Source: Hydra vulgaris
Lineage: Eukaryota; Cnidaria; Hydrozoa; Anthoathecata; Hydridae
Direction of reading: 5' to 3'
DNA length: 64,000 nt
Assembly: GCF_038396675.1 (NCBI RefSeq)
Contig: NC_088934.1
Span: 36,713,001 to 36,777,000 of the forward strand
Part shown: in pieces, positions 25,130-38,479 of the stretch
Numbering within the stretch: the first letter of the stretch is position 1
How the letters are laid out: every line of letters starts with the position of its first letter
Program-made: the position numbers and the translations under genes
Notes under the pieces: generated by a model
The model's input: only the letters and a program-made list of their open reading frames with translations
Told to the model about the DNA's origin: nothing
The model's database searches: none

Positions 25130-26495
25130 CACTTTCGCTGAATAACGAATCTGACTGGTTTGTTATTCTCAATTTTTTTTCTCGGTAGCTTGTTTTTCTT
25201 TGCATTTAATTTATTAAAAATATTTCTTTTATAGCTCATCTTTTTCATTTTCTCTTGTTCATTTTTTTCAAGTCGTTCTTTCTCTTTCTCTGTCAGTATA
25301 AATTCTTGAAATGCCTGGCGCCCATTTACGTTTAGTTACTTTTCTAATTGCCTTGGGGAAAGGTCTTATTGATTCTGGCGTTATTTTGGTTTAATGCTTA
25401 GAATCATTTTATTTTTGATAACCACTGCACAATGGTGTGATTAGCAAAATTTTATGATTTTCAGCTAGGCCTTCATTATTTTCTTACAGTTTTGTAAGGT
25501 TTCACGTTAGGGTTGGTCTGTAATTGCACTTGAAGCAAAATCTGCATCAGTAAAAACCAAGCAGTTCATTGCCCAAACGCCAGGGTTTTTGAAACTACTT
25601 ACAATGTTTTCACTTGTAAAAGCTCTTATATAAGCATTATTTAAACTCTTATATAAACAGTTATTGTTTTCCCAGGAACAGACACCATGCAGTCATTAAA
25701 TGCAATGCAACAAAAATTAAAAACATAAACAAGAGGCAAGCTTTGTCCAGATGCACTAATAATTCCCACAAAGGTGATTAATTCTCTTCTTTCAGCTGAG
25801 GCAGCTTGTGAAACTTGTTTTTTTCCAGTAGTAGAAACAACTTTCACTGGTTTCATTACGGTTGTTATGCTGGTCTCATCAAGATTAAATATTCTTTCAG
25901 GGGCAAATGTGCACTGTTCCAGTGCCTTTCTCAGGATTTTGAAAAAATGATCCACTTTAAATCTATTGAAACCGGTGCTTCTACTCAAGCTTGTACTTTC
26001 TGGCTTTCTTAAAGATAATGTTGGGTGACATACCATAAACCCTCATTGCCATCCGTCCTTTGCTTGCCTTTTTTGTTGCCACTTCAGAGAAATTTTGCAA
26101 TTAGGCAAAACAGAAGCATACTCATAGACCAACTTTTCAATACGAACATATGTAAGTTTATAATTTAAATCAGAGCGTCTTTTAATATAAGCTTCTAGCT
26201 CAGATTACTGTTCTGTTGTAAATACTTGTCTATTGGTATACTTGTTTACATATCTTGGCAATTCTTGTTCACTTTCATTGCCAGAGTCACTCAAATTTTG
26301 TAAATTTCTTCACTAACACTCTTCTTTGGTATTTTTTTCTAATATTTTTTTTGTAATGTGGATCTCTTTATACCATAGGACCTAGCAGCCTCTCACTCGG
26401 AGTATGACACATTAAAATGACCAATAATTGCTTGCTTTGATGCTATTTTCATCTATTTGGTTCCTGTTGGTTTTCAAAATTCGTTTTCGAGGCAT
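25130..26495 (-). pseudogene. pogo/Tigger-like transposase, degenerate
   Basis: The start is MPRKRILKTNRNQIDE (ATG at 26493-26495), leading into a decayed helix-turn-helix. After several stops come YVNKYTNRQVFT and LTYVRIEKLVYEYASVLP. The frame 26036-25641 then gives MVCHPTLSLRKPESTSLSRS and TGFNRFKVDHFF, and RIFNLDETSITTV, which carries the first catalytic Asp (N-x-D-E-T). VVSTTGKKQVSQAASAERRE and LPLVYVF follow. The second and third acidic residues (the D-N-H-E-S-H block) are absent. The C-terminal WAMNCLVFTDADFASSAITD and a Lys/Glu-rich tail are present near 25590-25140. Thus the middle of the catalytic domain has been deleted. It belongs to the same broad group as the relic at 4080-4812. 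Confidence 0.8.
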
Positions 26496-26739
26496 ATCTA
26501 AAACTAAAAAAAATATTTTAAAACATAAAAGAAGCATTTAGCCACGGCCGATTGCTCACCCAATATAGGCGGACGAATGCTCCCAAGTACACCAAGTCAG
26601 AGAAATATATTTGTAAAGAAACTATTTGAGTTTGTAGGTTAGAAACAACAATTTTTGTTAATTTTACAATATTTGAAGTCACAAAAAAAGATGTTGACAA
26701 AACATCATTTTAAACAAAATTTACGAAAGTAATTAAAAC

Positions 26740-27640
26740 TAGTGAACGGAAACTTTCGGCTTCGGCCAAAATTTTGGCCGAAACCAAAATTTCTGCTTCA
26801 AAAATTTTTTACTTTTCCTGATTCGGCCGAAATTTTGGTTCAAACTGCAACCGAAATGAACCAAAACTTTTATAAAATTTTTTTTAAGTTTAGATAACTT
26901 TTTTTTAATTTAGAATGGGATCATGACGATTTCCTAATTGTAATCGTTTGTTAGTAAATCAATTTTTAATTATAACAATTGTAGAAATTTTAATTGAAAT
27001 CACTTTACATACTAGTTTTAAATTACTATTCTCAAATCATTCTTAAAATGAATTAACATTTAAGTGAAGTAACCCAAATCAATAATTTCATCAAAAGTTT
27101 CTCAGTGCTAAATTTTACAATGGAAAATAATCTATAAAAAGCGATTTGTAGATTCATTTTACCGTGACAGCCAGTGATTCCAAATACGCAATATGCAAAA
27201 TCTGCAATTTGAAAATATCTTGTGGATTGCACAATCCTAAACTTCAATCACTTAGTGGACTTTCATTACATTTAAGAAGCCGACACCCACAGCTTACTCT
27301 AAAAAATCTCCTAACAGAAAAAGCAATACTCACAACTACCAGCAGTCCTGAAAATATACCAACTTCAGATCAAGTTGAGCCTATTACAATTAAAAAAAGA
27401 ACAACACCCTTATTTGACATTAAATCAAAATGGCAGAGGACTGAAATGTTGCAATTTACAATGCCTGGTTGGGTTGACAATATCTCAAAAATTGATTCAA
27501 ACTCCGAAGAAGGTCTGAAGTTTCATAGATCTATATTAGAGAACAACATTAAAAGCAAAGTTTGGTTTGGCAAAAGTAGCAAAGAAATTCCTTACACCTC
27601 CACCAACATCTACCCAAGTTAAAAGATATTTTCAAATTGC
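26740..27640 (+). pseudogene. hAT element, 5' end and BED-finger segment only
   Basis: The sequence from 26740 begins TAGTGAACGGAAACTTTCGG and is followed by repeated TTCGGCC..AAATTTTGG motifs, including the 16-bp palindrome GGCCAAAATTTTGGCC. This subterminal style is seen in hAT elements. An open frame at 27164-27622 encodes TASDSKYAICKICNLKISCG and, later, SLSGLSLHLRSRHPQL: a C2-H2 BED zinc finger. A low-complexity linker and a short helical part follow. The catalytic region is not present, so this is the N-terminal quarter of a BED-type hAT transposase. Confidence 0.7.
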
Positions 27641-28109
27641 AGATTTTGCATAGAGACATTCTTTCAAATGAAAGAAACAGACTTTTGCCAGAAAACATGA
27701 AAAAAAATGTATTCTGCAAAGAAAATATATCAATTATTAACTTTAATTATTGAAATGTCTTGACATATTATAGTTTTTATCAAATTATGTTACATGGTAA
27801 TTGCTTAGATATATGTAATAGTTTTTTTTGCTATAACTCGGTGATCATAAAAGGTTCAGGGATTTTAAGCATTCTTTTTCAAAGAATGTTAAAATTTTTG
27901 TTTGTTTTTGTTTTGGTCGATCACTACTTAAAACAAAAAAATCTTACCTTTAGATGTATTTTTTAATTTTCTTTAAACAAATGCTAATTTAACTAAACAC
28001 GTCTTAAATTTTATCCAAATGGACAAGAAATGATAGACGATCCTTCAAGTGCCAAATTTTGTGGGAAATTTAAATCAAATAGAAAATAAATGCTCCCCTC
28101 TTTCCCCTA

Positions 28110-30371
28110 CTCAATATAATTTTTGTGCAAATAATAATAACTTAAACTTTATTATAAAAGTTTGACTTGCAGTACTCGGCAATTAAATTTTAGGAAAAAA
28201 AAAAAATCACCCAAAATCAATTTGCCAGAATTGATTATGGGTGATATTCTTTACAATTCTAGACTAACTGTTGGGTGATATTTCCTCAACCGACTTTTAT
28301 TTTAAGCGCTGCTATACAATCTGATAAGTTTCTACATAAAACTTTATATTAACCATTATCGAACAATAACAACAATCACGTTGTTAGAATAATAATGATC
28401 ATGAAAACAAAATAAAACATACTTTATGATGTTTGTATGTGATGCAGCACCATTTACAACATTGATACTTTAACTAAAAAAAATTATATTCTAATTTATT
28501 TTGATCCTATAGACTATTGTACTGTTAATTACAAACAATAAACAAACAAATAAACAAAAAGTACACCAAATTATGACTAAAAATAATTTTCAATTAATTA
28601 CTATTACTTTTTCTTTTCAAAAATTACAATATCTTAAAGTAAAATTGTTTTATTATTATACATTATTAAAAAAATATTCAATGTTATTTGTTTTTTTACA
28701 TAAGTTTAATTTAAAAAAATTAATTCTAACAAATATATATAAGTAAAGTGAACATACAACAAATAGTTTATTTTAAAACAGCTATAGTTCAACTTCTTAC
28801 ACTCGAACCCGAAAGTTGAAGTACAAAATAACTTTGCAGTTTCAGAATACAATGCAAATATAGACTAATTTGATTCACAAAAAAGGATTGTTACTACTTA
28901 TTGTATTAAGGTTTTACCTAAACATATATAAAAAATCTTAAAAAACCTTTTATGTCTCAAGTGATTTTAGTCAAATTGGAACTATAACTGGATTTATATT
29001 CAAAAACTGTTTGCCCCGTGAAAAATAAAGAATGCATACTTGCAGTGTTGATTGTCTTGCTAAAAAACCACGACCACATATTAGTATGAGAACTTCCAAG
29101 AATTTGAAGATTTGGCAAACTACAGATTGTGCAACACTATATTATATTAATTTTCATTGAACAACTAGTATTTTGCTTTGAAAAGCTGATTCTTTTATTG
29201 CTCACTCTCAATAACTTTATCTTAGTCAACTCAAGAAAATATGGATCAATCAGGCATTATCATTGGCGACTTTGCAGAAAACTAATGCTCTTGTAGCCCA
29301 AGATACCAAATTAAAAAAAAATTACAAAGCTATCACTGGAACACTCACATTCAACATTCTTTACATCTATTTATAATATACCATTAGGGCGATAAAGGTA
29401 TACATAAAACAAACTTCTTACTGATTTGATAAAGATCACATTACCCATAATATGAACTATGTATACAAATTTACATTTATTCACTAATGGTTGTGCAGGA
29501 CTGTACAAAAATTATAAAAGCTTTTACAATATATGCCAACTAGAGAGTAAATTTTGGCCTTACAGTCGCGTGAACTTTTTAGCCAAGAACTCTCACATTA
29601 GAAGACATGCATAAATATTTTATTGACAAAATCAAAGTTGTTAACTTTATTTACATCTAAGGATTAGACACATGCAACATGAAAAACAAAAAGAAAGGTA
29701 CAATGGTGTAACAACTACATTTTACTAATAACTTTTATCAATTTAAATATCTTGAAGATAACATGGTGTAGTACAGACAATAAATACACAATAATGAATA
29801 AAAAGATATATTTCAATCGCTTTTTATCAAAGTTATGTAGCAGTAGTATCTATGCTGATAAGTAATGGATTGGCGTCTTAACTGAAACTAATATGGAAAA
29901 AGGTGATTCTGAAGTTGAGCTCTGTTACCAAAAGGTATTAGCATACTTTAACTGGTCTTAAAGAGATTTGTGGTCTTAAAGAGAACTGGTCTTAAAGAGA
30001 TGTTGTGAATAAAACTAATGTTTTATTCACAACATAAACATATTGAAAAAATAATCTGTTTCACAAGCTTGCTCTAGTTCTGGTAGAAATTATTTGTTTT
30101 TAAAAGCTGAATTGGAAAGAACAAGTAAAATGGCAACAACAAGCTGAACTATTACAACTTCAGTCAAATAACATATAATATTTGAGAAATTTGAATTAGC
30201 AGTAGAAATAAACAGTTTGTTATGTATTGGACCATTTGAACACATACTATATTTTTACCTATACTTTTTATTTTTATAAAACTTTACATTAAAAAAAATT
30301 TATTTTTTGGTGCCTATAATGCTCCAGCAGCATGCTCATCTTGGTTCATACCTGTTTTATGTATATTATAT
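28110..30371. other. AT-rich stretch, small repeats only
   Basis: No gene could be supported. An imperfect hairpin (ATCACCCA..AATC arms) lies near 28205-28250. A short tandem of GGTCTTAAAGAGA (three copies) lies at 29953-30000 and runs into a perfect 16-bp palindrome at 30000-30035. Confidence 0.5.
30000..30035. repeat. Perfect palindrome, 16-bp arms, 4-base loop
   Basis: ATGTTGTGAATAAAAC (30000-30015), TAAT, then the exact reverse complement (30020-30035). Confidence 0.9.
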
Positions 30372-30590
30372 AACTTTTGATCCCCGCCACGCTCCTGGTA
30401 GTACCGCGCTCAACATGTTTTTCTGCGCAGCGTCCTTATTTGTCAAGGTTCGTGTTTCGAAGTTACATAGTTAAGAAAGGGTTGTAACCACAACTAAAGC
30501 AGCCTACTTAACTGTAGTGGCCTTCATGGCCTTGGTGTAGTGTAACCACAACTAAAGCAGCCTTGACTGTAGTGGCCTTTATGCTTAATA
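30372..30590 (+). mobile_element. tRNA-derived SINE, copy 1
   Basis: The copy starts inside the tRNA-like head at TTTGATCCCCGCC (the B-box end). It continues through CTCCTGGTAGTACCGCGCTC and the family core, AAGGTTCGTGTTTCGAAGTT followed by ACATAGTTAAGAAAGGGTTG. The 3' part contains TGTAACCACAACTAAAGCAG and a CTGTAGTGGCCTT motif, both repeated twice. The core also occurs at 35448-35556 and 38794-38957 (both minus). Confidence 0.75.
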
Positions 30591-31989
30591 CTTGTTTTAA
30601 AAAGCCAGAGGCGTTTGGGTTAATCTAATTCCTTTTAAAAATTAAAGGAATATCTATTTTTTATCTTAATTTTTGAAAGAAAGTCAAAAGAAAAATTTTT
30701 AAAATTTTTCAATAAAATTTTATTACTTGGAATCAGTCAACATCAAAAACATCATAGGCTCTGCTTATTGTAATTGATTTAGATTTTGTAGAAGCAACTA
30801 ATGCTGTTACTTTTAAAGCTTTGCATTGAGACAGATGCAATAAACCAGCCAATAGCCAGGAATATTTTTTTACTGCGTTTTTATGATATTGGGAATATTT
30901 ATTGTTATTGTTTTAAAAATATTGGGAATTTTAAAAATATTGGGGCTAAAATTGTCTTATTTCTTCAAGGTTATCGAATTTTTGAAAACCCATTGGGAAT
31001 TCTGCGTTATATGTGGTGCCATTTAACTGACTAACACCCTGTCAACGTTTTTTTGTTATTTTTGAAAAAACGTTAAACAACTCTTTTTTGTCAAAGTTAT
31101 ATAATAAAATTAATTAAAATAATAAAATTGATTTTAAAATCAATTTTAAAATCAATTTATTTATTGAAATCCTAATGAAAAAATAAATATAAATTAATTA
31201 AATTGTAAAACATGACTTTTGTGAAGCTATGCTGCTTTAATGGTTTAATATTTAAATTTTATTATATTTAAAAACTAGGAATATAAATAACTATATATAA
31301 ATATACAAATATAAAGATAAATGTAGAAAATGGTTATGAAAAATGGTCAAAAGTAAATAAAGGTAAACAAGTTAAAAAAAATAGTATAGAAAAGAATTAT
31401 TCAAACTTATCATCTGTAGCTATTAATTGTGGTCATGGTAAAAAATTAATTGTGATCAAAAAAATATAAAATGATAAGATTTGCTACCTAAACTATTTCT
31501 ATGACAACAAACTATGTAAATGAACTATAAAAATTGAAAAAACTTTATTCATAAAAAAACAAACAACAATCAACAAAAATTAAATGATAAAATTGGATGA
31601 TATAAAAATAGATTTTATTTAATATACTATATTATAACTGATTATATACAAAAAAATTATCAAAATTTTGTAAACAAATATTTAATTTGAAAATACTTGA
31701 GAACTTACATGAGAAACTTTATAATGAAAAAATCTTTAAATAAAAAAATGAATAGCTTTTCCTTTACCAATGAATTATTAATATTGATTGCATATTGGAT
31801 GCTATTGGAAAGATCAGTAGTTTTCATACAACAAGAGTTAATGTAATTCAACTATTTTTAAAATTTCTGTATTATTTATAAATCCTTAAATCCTTGTTCA
31901 TTTTGAAAATGGTAAATTTAAATTTACTTTTTTTTAAGTAAATCACATACACAACATTTTTAAATATTTCTAAAAAAACATCAAAGATG
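30591..31989. other. AT-rich stretch with nothing recognised
   Basis: Only short direct and inverted repeats are seen, for example AATTGATTTTAAAATCAATT near 31127. An open frame at 30801-31034 is not supported. Confidence 0.5.
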
Positions 31990-32560
<571 letters not shown>

Positions 32561-34310
32561 CACACTGTTAATAATTATGTTTATTTTTTGAATTATTAGT
32601 TGAATATCAAAAAAGTATTAAATTATTTAAATTGAACTTTTTAATAATAATGTTGAATGAACTTCTTGTGTTAAAAGTATATTATTCTTGAGAAACAAAT
32701 CAAATTTATTTTTTTAATTACAATTCAGAAAAATTTAACATTTGTAAAAATTTATAATAATAAAGTGAGTTAAATAAAAAAAGCAGAAACCGATGAAAAG
32801 AAAGAAATAAAAAAAGCAGAAACCGATGAAAAGAAAGAACTCTTGACTTCAAATATTTTTTAGTTAGGTTATTAAAGCCAATTTATGTATGCAATATTAG
32901 TGTTCAACATTAGTAATTTTGAGCATAATTATTAATTTTGTCAATTGTCAAAGAATTTTATAATAAACAAACTCATAAAAATATCAACAAATGAATTACA
33001 AAAAAGAAGCTAAAAGTCACATTTTAAAAGCAACAGATTAAGATTTTCAAAAATAATTTTAAATGCTTCTCTAAATATTGAAGTATTTGAAACACCTATT
33101 TTTGAAAGACATTACTGAAACTTTTATTAGGTTAATTAACAAAACATTACTTTTTTGATTTTTATAAGTTTAGGTAATCAACAAGAATCTATTTTGGAGG
33201 GTTAAAATAAAAGTTTTGTCTAAATCATGTTATCTGAAAATCATATTATCTGATATATCAATATCATATTGTAGTATCAATATTATCTGATAATAATAAT
33301 TGCTGTCAAATAAATATTTAAGCATAATTTTTGGTTTTAAAAATATTTTGAAAAAATATGGTTCACCTAAAACTTTCAGATATAACAATGTAACAGGAAT
33401 TATATTCTGCACTCACAAACTTCTAAACATCAAGTGATTTTAAATTTATAAAAAGGAATCATAATAGCAAAATAAAAATTAAATAAAGTGCTGCACAAAA
33501 ATTAACTTACAATGCTTTTAACAATAGAGCTCAAATTTTTTGTTCAAATCTAATATTTTAACAAAGTAAATATATTTTAAGATTACTTGTTCTATAGATT
33601 GAAAAAAATTTGAGTTGAATTGAATAAAAAAAGAAAAATGTTTTTGTTTAAACAGTTGTATACATTGTTGTACTTTAGAAATCCATCAATTAAGAATAAA
33701 ACAAACCTTATGGTTAAAATAAGTAAAGATACAATAAGAGGTATAAAGTCCTAAACTTTTTTAGGAAAATCTGAAGGAAATTTGACACAGCCTATCAATT
33801 TTTTTTTTATGTCAAAATGTCAAAATAACCACAATATTGATAATTTTATGGGAAGGCTTATATTGTATAAGTTATATATGTATATAAGTTATGTTAAAAT
33901 ATAAACCTATATAAATTATATAAGCATTTTAATATTGATGATCAAAGTGATCATGAAGATTAACTTAATTCATACAGTTAACAAAGAAGAAAAATCCTTT
34001 GTTCCTGCAACATTGAATACTTTCATTTTTAAATATTAGAAGTTAGAACATGCAAGACTGTAACAACCTGCAATTACTCAAAATAATTGTAATGAAATAA
34101 TAAAATAAATATACTAATGATGTTGTAATAGACTAATGATGTTACTAACAATATAATAATAATAATATCAGTAATAGTAAAAAATAATTAACAACAATAA
34201 TAATAGCAATAATAATAATAATGCTAATAATAAGATTAAATGAAAAATAATTATAACAATTAAACTAATAATAATACCTGATAATAGCACTACTATTAGG
34301 TATTATTATT
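32561..34310. other. AT-rich stretch with small duplications
   Basis: Holds a two-copy tandem of about 33 bp (AAATAAAAAAAGCAGAAACC followed by GATGAAAAGAAAG) at 32774-32838. An (AAT)n-like region lies at about 34100-34300. No gene could be supported. Confidence 0.55.
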
Positions 34311-34311
34311 A

Positions 34312-34567
34312 GGGACCGCCCATAAAGTATGTACGCTCGGAGGGAAAGAGGAGGTCCGCAAATGGTGTATATGAGATGGGAGGGCAGTGGGTCAATTATA
34401 AAAGTAAGGAGACATTAAATTAAAAAAACAGTACCAAAAAATATTGGGTAAGTAGGTAAAAAGCCTAGGTACTTTTAGGGAGGTGGAGGGTACTCAAAAA
34501 AGCGTATAGCGAAATGTGGGGGTGGAGGAGATTGAAATAAAAGCAAGCGCACTTTATGGACAATCCC
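34312..34567. mobile_element. PIF/Harbinger-like MITE with TTA target duplication
   Basis: The 256-bp element begins GGGACCGCCCATAAAGTATG and ends with an imperfect reverse complement, GCGCACTTTATGGACAATCCC. TTA stands on both sides (34309-34311 and 34568-34570). A three-base TTA duplication is typical of PIF/Harbinger elements. The interior is G-rich with GGAGG runs and carries no ORF. Confidence 0.75.
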
Positions 34568-34570
34568 TTA

Positions 34571-35447
34571 CTACTTATTAACCATATTAACTAATAATAG
34601 TAACAATAACAATAATAATAAAATAATGACTAGACAATAGCAACAATAACAACATTATTATCAGGAATGCAGAGCCATAAAAAGAATTCTGTATTTAAAA
34701 GTCACAAAATGATTATTTCTTCCTAGTTTTTGGTATCCAGGAGCTCTAAAAACGTAAAGAAGCTTATGAATTACTTTTGGGGAAAAAATTAAGACTCTTA
34801 GGTTAGAGGAATAACCCAAACAGGCTGAGAGTCTTTATGTGTAATGGTGGCAAAGACTCCAGGACACATAATCTCATAAATATTTTTTTAATTGCAGATC
34901 ATAAATCACTCAACACTTTTAGAGCTACTGGACACTAGAGACCAAGAAAAAATAGAGATTTAAAGCAGGAGTTATTTTAAAACTCCGCATCCTTGATTAA
35001 TATAACAATACTGATCAAAATATCAAAAGACAACAATAATAAAATGTTAAAAATATATGTAATCATGACGAGAACAAGTTTGGAGAAATTTTGGAGAGAG
35101 GAGGAGAAAATATTAAAAAGACTAAAAAAAAAAGAAAAACAATTCCTTACAAAAAAAAAATATATAAGCTTTAATAAAACTGAAACTCGAAGCAAAAATT
35201 ACTTTTTGTTACGTTTTTAATTGCATTTGAGATAAATTACTTTAAGACTTATCTTTTGAAATACTTTATCGAAGTTACTCAAAACGCTTTTACAAATTAC
35301 TTTTAATGATTGTTTAATAAATGAACAAATTTTACTTAAACACTAAAAAGTGAAATTAAATTATTGAAAAGAAAATGCCAAAAGGATGATCACATCCCAT
35401 TCCTGTCTATGTATGATACATATATTTTTTTAATGTTAATTCACCTC
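34571..35447. other. AT-rich stretch with nothing recognised
   Basis: Overlapping short open frames on both strands at 34977-35220 are Lys- or Phe-rich and look like chance. Nothing else is visible. Confidence 0.5.
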
Positions 35448-35556
35448 CCCATGGCTGAGAAGGCCACTAGAGTCGAGGAGGCTACTTAAGTTGTGGTTGT
35501 AACCCTTTCTTAACTCTTTAACTCCAAAACATGAACCTTGACAATCAAGGCTGCTC
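35448..35556 (-). mobile_element. SINE, copy 2, 3' portion
   Basis: On the minus strand this copy reads AAGGTTCATGTTTTGGAGTT, then AAAGAGTTAAGAAAGGGTTG and TAACCACAACTTAAGTAGCC, ending in TAGTGGCCTTCTCAGCCATG. It matches the 3' part of copy 1 at 30372-30590. The tRNA-like head is absent. Confidence 0.75.
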
Positions 35557-35673
35557 CATTAAGAATCATTTATAAACATTATGAGTTTATTGTGTTCTAA
35601 CATCTCTCTTGTCAAAAAAAAAGTCATTTTGCTAAAGTATGTAAATCGAATAGATTATTAGCTATAACTCAGT

Positions 35674-36099
35674 TTGACAATATATTATACAATTATCATA
35701 AAAGCTGGGGCCCCTCACTGCCGCTCACATGCAATTCGGAAGGTGGAAATTATTGGAGAAATCTTTTCTGCATTAACAGACACTGGAAGCTCAGACAACT
35801 TTATCAACAAATATATTGTCAATAAGTATCAAATCCTATATACAAAAAGTTTTGGGAGCATATCAATGACATTGTCCGATTTCAAGTCGAAAAATCAAGG
35901 CTATTGTAAAGTAAATACTACTTTTCAAAATCAGAAATATGCAGATATTACCTTATCAATATTACCCGACTTAAGTGCTGATGTTATTCTTGGTCAAGCT
36001 TTTATGAAACAGCATAGCAACATAACAATACCTTTTGGAGGAACATTACCTCCTAATTCTTCTACAATAGCTCCTAATTCGAAAATAAGAAATTACTAA
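35674..36099 (+). pseudogene. Gypsy-type LTR retrotransposon, aspartic protease domain
   Basis: An open frame of 141 codons contains ALTDTGSSDNFI, the D-T-G catalytic motif of retropepsins. LTLSILPDLSADVILGQAF-like residues follow (ITLSILPDLSADVILGQAF in the sequence), the second hallmark (I-L-G) of these proteases. It then runs into a Pro/Ser-rich linker, as before a reverse transcriptase. The reverse transcriptase and RNase H are not seen downstream: after about 36240 the sequence is unrelated until integrase remains begin near 36985. No LTRs were identified. Confidence 0.8.
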
Positions 36100-36239
36100 A
36101 TAACAAAATTATAGAACCATTTAACTCGCCTTATGAATTAAACACGCATGAAATAAATTATCAATTCTGCAGATTGTGGCTAACATTATACAGACTCCAA
36201 GAACCAAAAAAAATTGTAGACAGTGAGCTTTCACTAAAA

Positions 36240-36984
36240 CATGAATTTTAAAATGAATGGCGTGCATTCGTTATTTAGTTTTAATCAAAAAAATTTAGCC
36301 CAAACATTTTTTTTAAACATTTTCTTTAATATAAACACAACTTGTCTCAGCACTTGGGGAGTTTGGAAACTGATCATTCTAGACGGCTGTTTCAGAAGTC
36401 TGGCGCATTGCATTGTAAAGACATTGTTAAAAGAAATGGTCGTTATAATATTTTTATAGTAAGGCAACAATTTAATTATAACTTTTGTTTGTCTTTCATA
36501 AGAAGAATTGTTTTAAGTATTTTAAACTTATATTATATACTGCAAACTATGCAAAGCATGAAATGGTTATAAAAATATATTTACTCCTTTATTTACTATA
36601 TAACTCAACTACCGTTAGTTTTATTAGAATCTTGTGGAAATAAAACATAAATACTTAAATAAAGAATTATATTATACACTTTGATTAATTGAAGAATGTT
36701 TGTTTCTTTACTAAATGATCATTAATAGTAAGTTGTTACTTTTTATAAAAGTGTAGCTTAATTTTATAAAAAAATTATAAAAGAAAGAAGTTTAGAAATA
36801 ATTTAATCTAAACGTAATTTATTTTGTTTTAGTTTAGTTTTTTTTATTAAGAACTCATTTCTTTTTTTAGTTAGTTATTTTAGTAGTTGTCTCCCATCAA
36901 GTTAAGTTTTTTTTTGCGCTTTTTGAAATGTTCTTGAAACATCTAAAAAGTCGTGGCCATGTTGTTGCAACTAAATATTATATG
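36240..36984. other. Non-coding DNA replacing the RT/RNase H part of the LTR element
   Basis: The sequence between the protease and integrase pieces shows no reverse-transcriptase motif in any frame. Short open frames at 36241-36572 are unsupported. It is probably a deletion filled by an unrelated insertion. Confidence 0.45.
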
Positions 36985-37640
36985 CGGGATCAGATATAGA
37001 GTACGCACCCGCTCCCCAAACCAAGCCTGCGAACCACCTACTGCTTACCTTATAAAAGCAACCCAACCATTGGTATAGATTTAATATAGATTTTATAAAC
37101 CCACTTCCAACATCAACTAAAAATAGTTTTATCTTTACAGTTATTGACAAATAATCATGATTTCCATTTGCTTTTCCTTGCTTTGATACTTCTTCTTTTT
37201 CAGTATCAAAGTGTTTTAAGAATTTACTTTGTGTGGCATGCCTGCTAATGTTTATTCTGACAGAGGTAGCTCTATAATATCTGAAGATACTTTCTTGCAT
37301 ACTAGAGGAGTTGCTATGAGCAGAATGATGCCTTATAATCCCAGAGTAAATGGACATGTAGAGCGCTTTAATGGAATAATATTAAAACCAATGACATTAG
37401 TTCTAAATTTAAAATAGCTACCAGTCAAAAACTGGGAAACCGTGCTATAGGATGTTTTACACTTGATTTGCTCTTTATTTTGATAGAGGCAGAACAACAG
37501 TATTCTCACATAAATTTCAAAACGGACAAATCTACTGTATCTATTAAAGACTTAGCGCCATTAGAAGATAGTAAAACTCCTCATTCAAATACAGAAATCG
37601 CTGACAATAGTACTATTGACACAAAGTATAGCTTGCAGGC
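36985..37640 (+). pseudogene. Gypsy-type integrase, frameshifted
   Basis: Across three plus-strand frames one reads PAPQTKPANHLLLTL, RFNIDFINPLPTSTKNSF (first catalytic Asp), IFTVIDK and FPFAFPCFDTSSFSVSKCF. Then come CGMPANVYSDRGSSII (second Asp), MPYNPRVNGHVERFNGII (Glu) and the C-terminal STVSIKDLAPLED. This is the integrase core and tail of a Gypsy-like element. The matching protease lies at 35674-36099, and a further tail may lie at 38480-38620. Confidence 0.8.
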
Positions 37641-38479
37641 CTTGTTAAGAAGCGTTATGCAGTTCACATTTTGCCTGCAAAAAGGTGATTTGCCTACGCG
37701 TTCAGCAGTTTTGCGCTACGCAAAAACTTTTATCTTTTAGAATATTTAAATTATCTTTTGATGTCGTTAATGTGACGTTTGTTCAGAAGAAATAAAGTTG
37801 CTAGTAAAAGCATTTAACCGCATTGTAAACTAATAGATTATTTGTTAAAGAAACAGTTTGTTTAATAATTTTTTTGTTGTTGTTAAAAATTAGTTAAAGA
37901 AAATAAAGTGTTTTAAGTTTTATCTTAAGGAATTAAATATATAAATTCCTTTTAAGTATAAATATTATCTTTTGTCATAATAGTTTAAAAAATGGACAAT
38001 TTATTTTGAAGTAAATATTTTATTAATAAGATATTTTGTTTATTGTTAATTCAATAACGTTCGTTATTGAATTAACAATAAACAAAAGTTTTAATGACGT
38101 TCGTTTAATTTATGAAAATAAATTATGATCATGAATATGTTATCGGTAACTGATAAATAATAAAAAAACTATTTATTGTTTAAAAACATTAATAAAAAGA
38201 GTTCACAAAATAAATAAGATAAAAATTATTAACAGTTAATAAAATAACCAAAAACCAACTGTAAAATTATAAGAAAATAAACAATTATTAATTTACGTTT
38301 TTTAAAAAAAAAAGATTTTTTTCAAAATAAAATTTAGTTCATATTTAAAAAAAAAAAAGATTTTTCAAATAGGAATTTGAATTTTAGTTGTAACTTTAGT
38401 TATAGTGAGGAAAAAAAAACTGTTTGTATTAACTGTTTTATTACTCGTAACAAGGCCTGAGCTTGCAACCCAATAAAAC
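37641..38479. other. AT-rich stretch with a perfect palindrome
   Basis: No gene was recognised. It contains the 26-bp-arm palindrome at 38034-38087. Confidence 0.5.
38034..38087. repeat. Perfect palindrome, 26-bp arms, 2-base loop
   Basis: The left arm (38034-38059) starts TTTTGTTTATTGTTAATTCA. Two T bases (38060-38061) separate it from its exact reverse complement (38062-38087). Confidence 0.9.

Larger units (their letters stand above)
24790..28109. mobile_element. Candidate composite transposon bounded by 19-bp inverted repeats
   Basis: TAGGGGAAAGAGGGGAGCA at 24790-24808 recurs exactly in reverse complement at 28091-28109. The 3.3 kb between them holds a pogo-like transposase relic (minus) and the first part of a hAT/BED element (plus). 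G-rich ends of this style occur in some pogo-like families, so the simplest reading is a pogo-like element into which a hAT element later jumped. TA target duplications could not be confirmed at the ends. Confidence 0.5.

Noticed and set aside
34977-35220. Overlapping frames on both strands
   Set aside because: Low-complexity Lys/Glu versus Phe/Leu; mutual shadows with no support.
36971-37357. Minus-strand 128-codon frame
   Set aside because: Antisense to the integrase, which has the catalytic D, D and E motifs on the plus strand.
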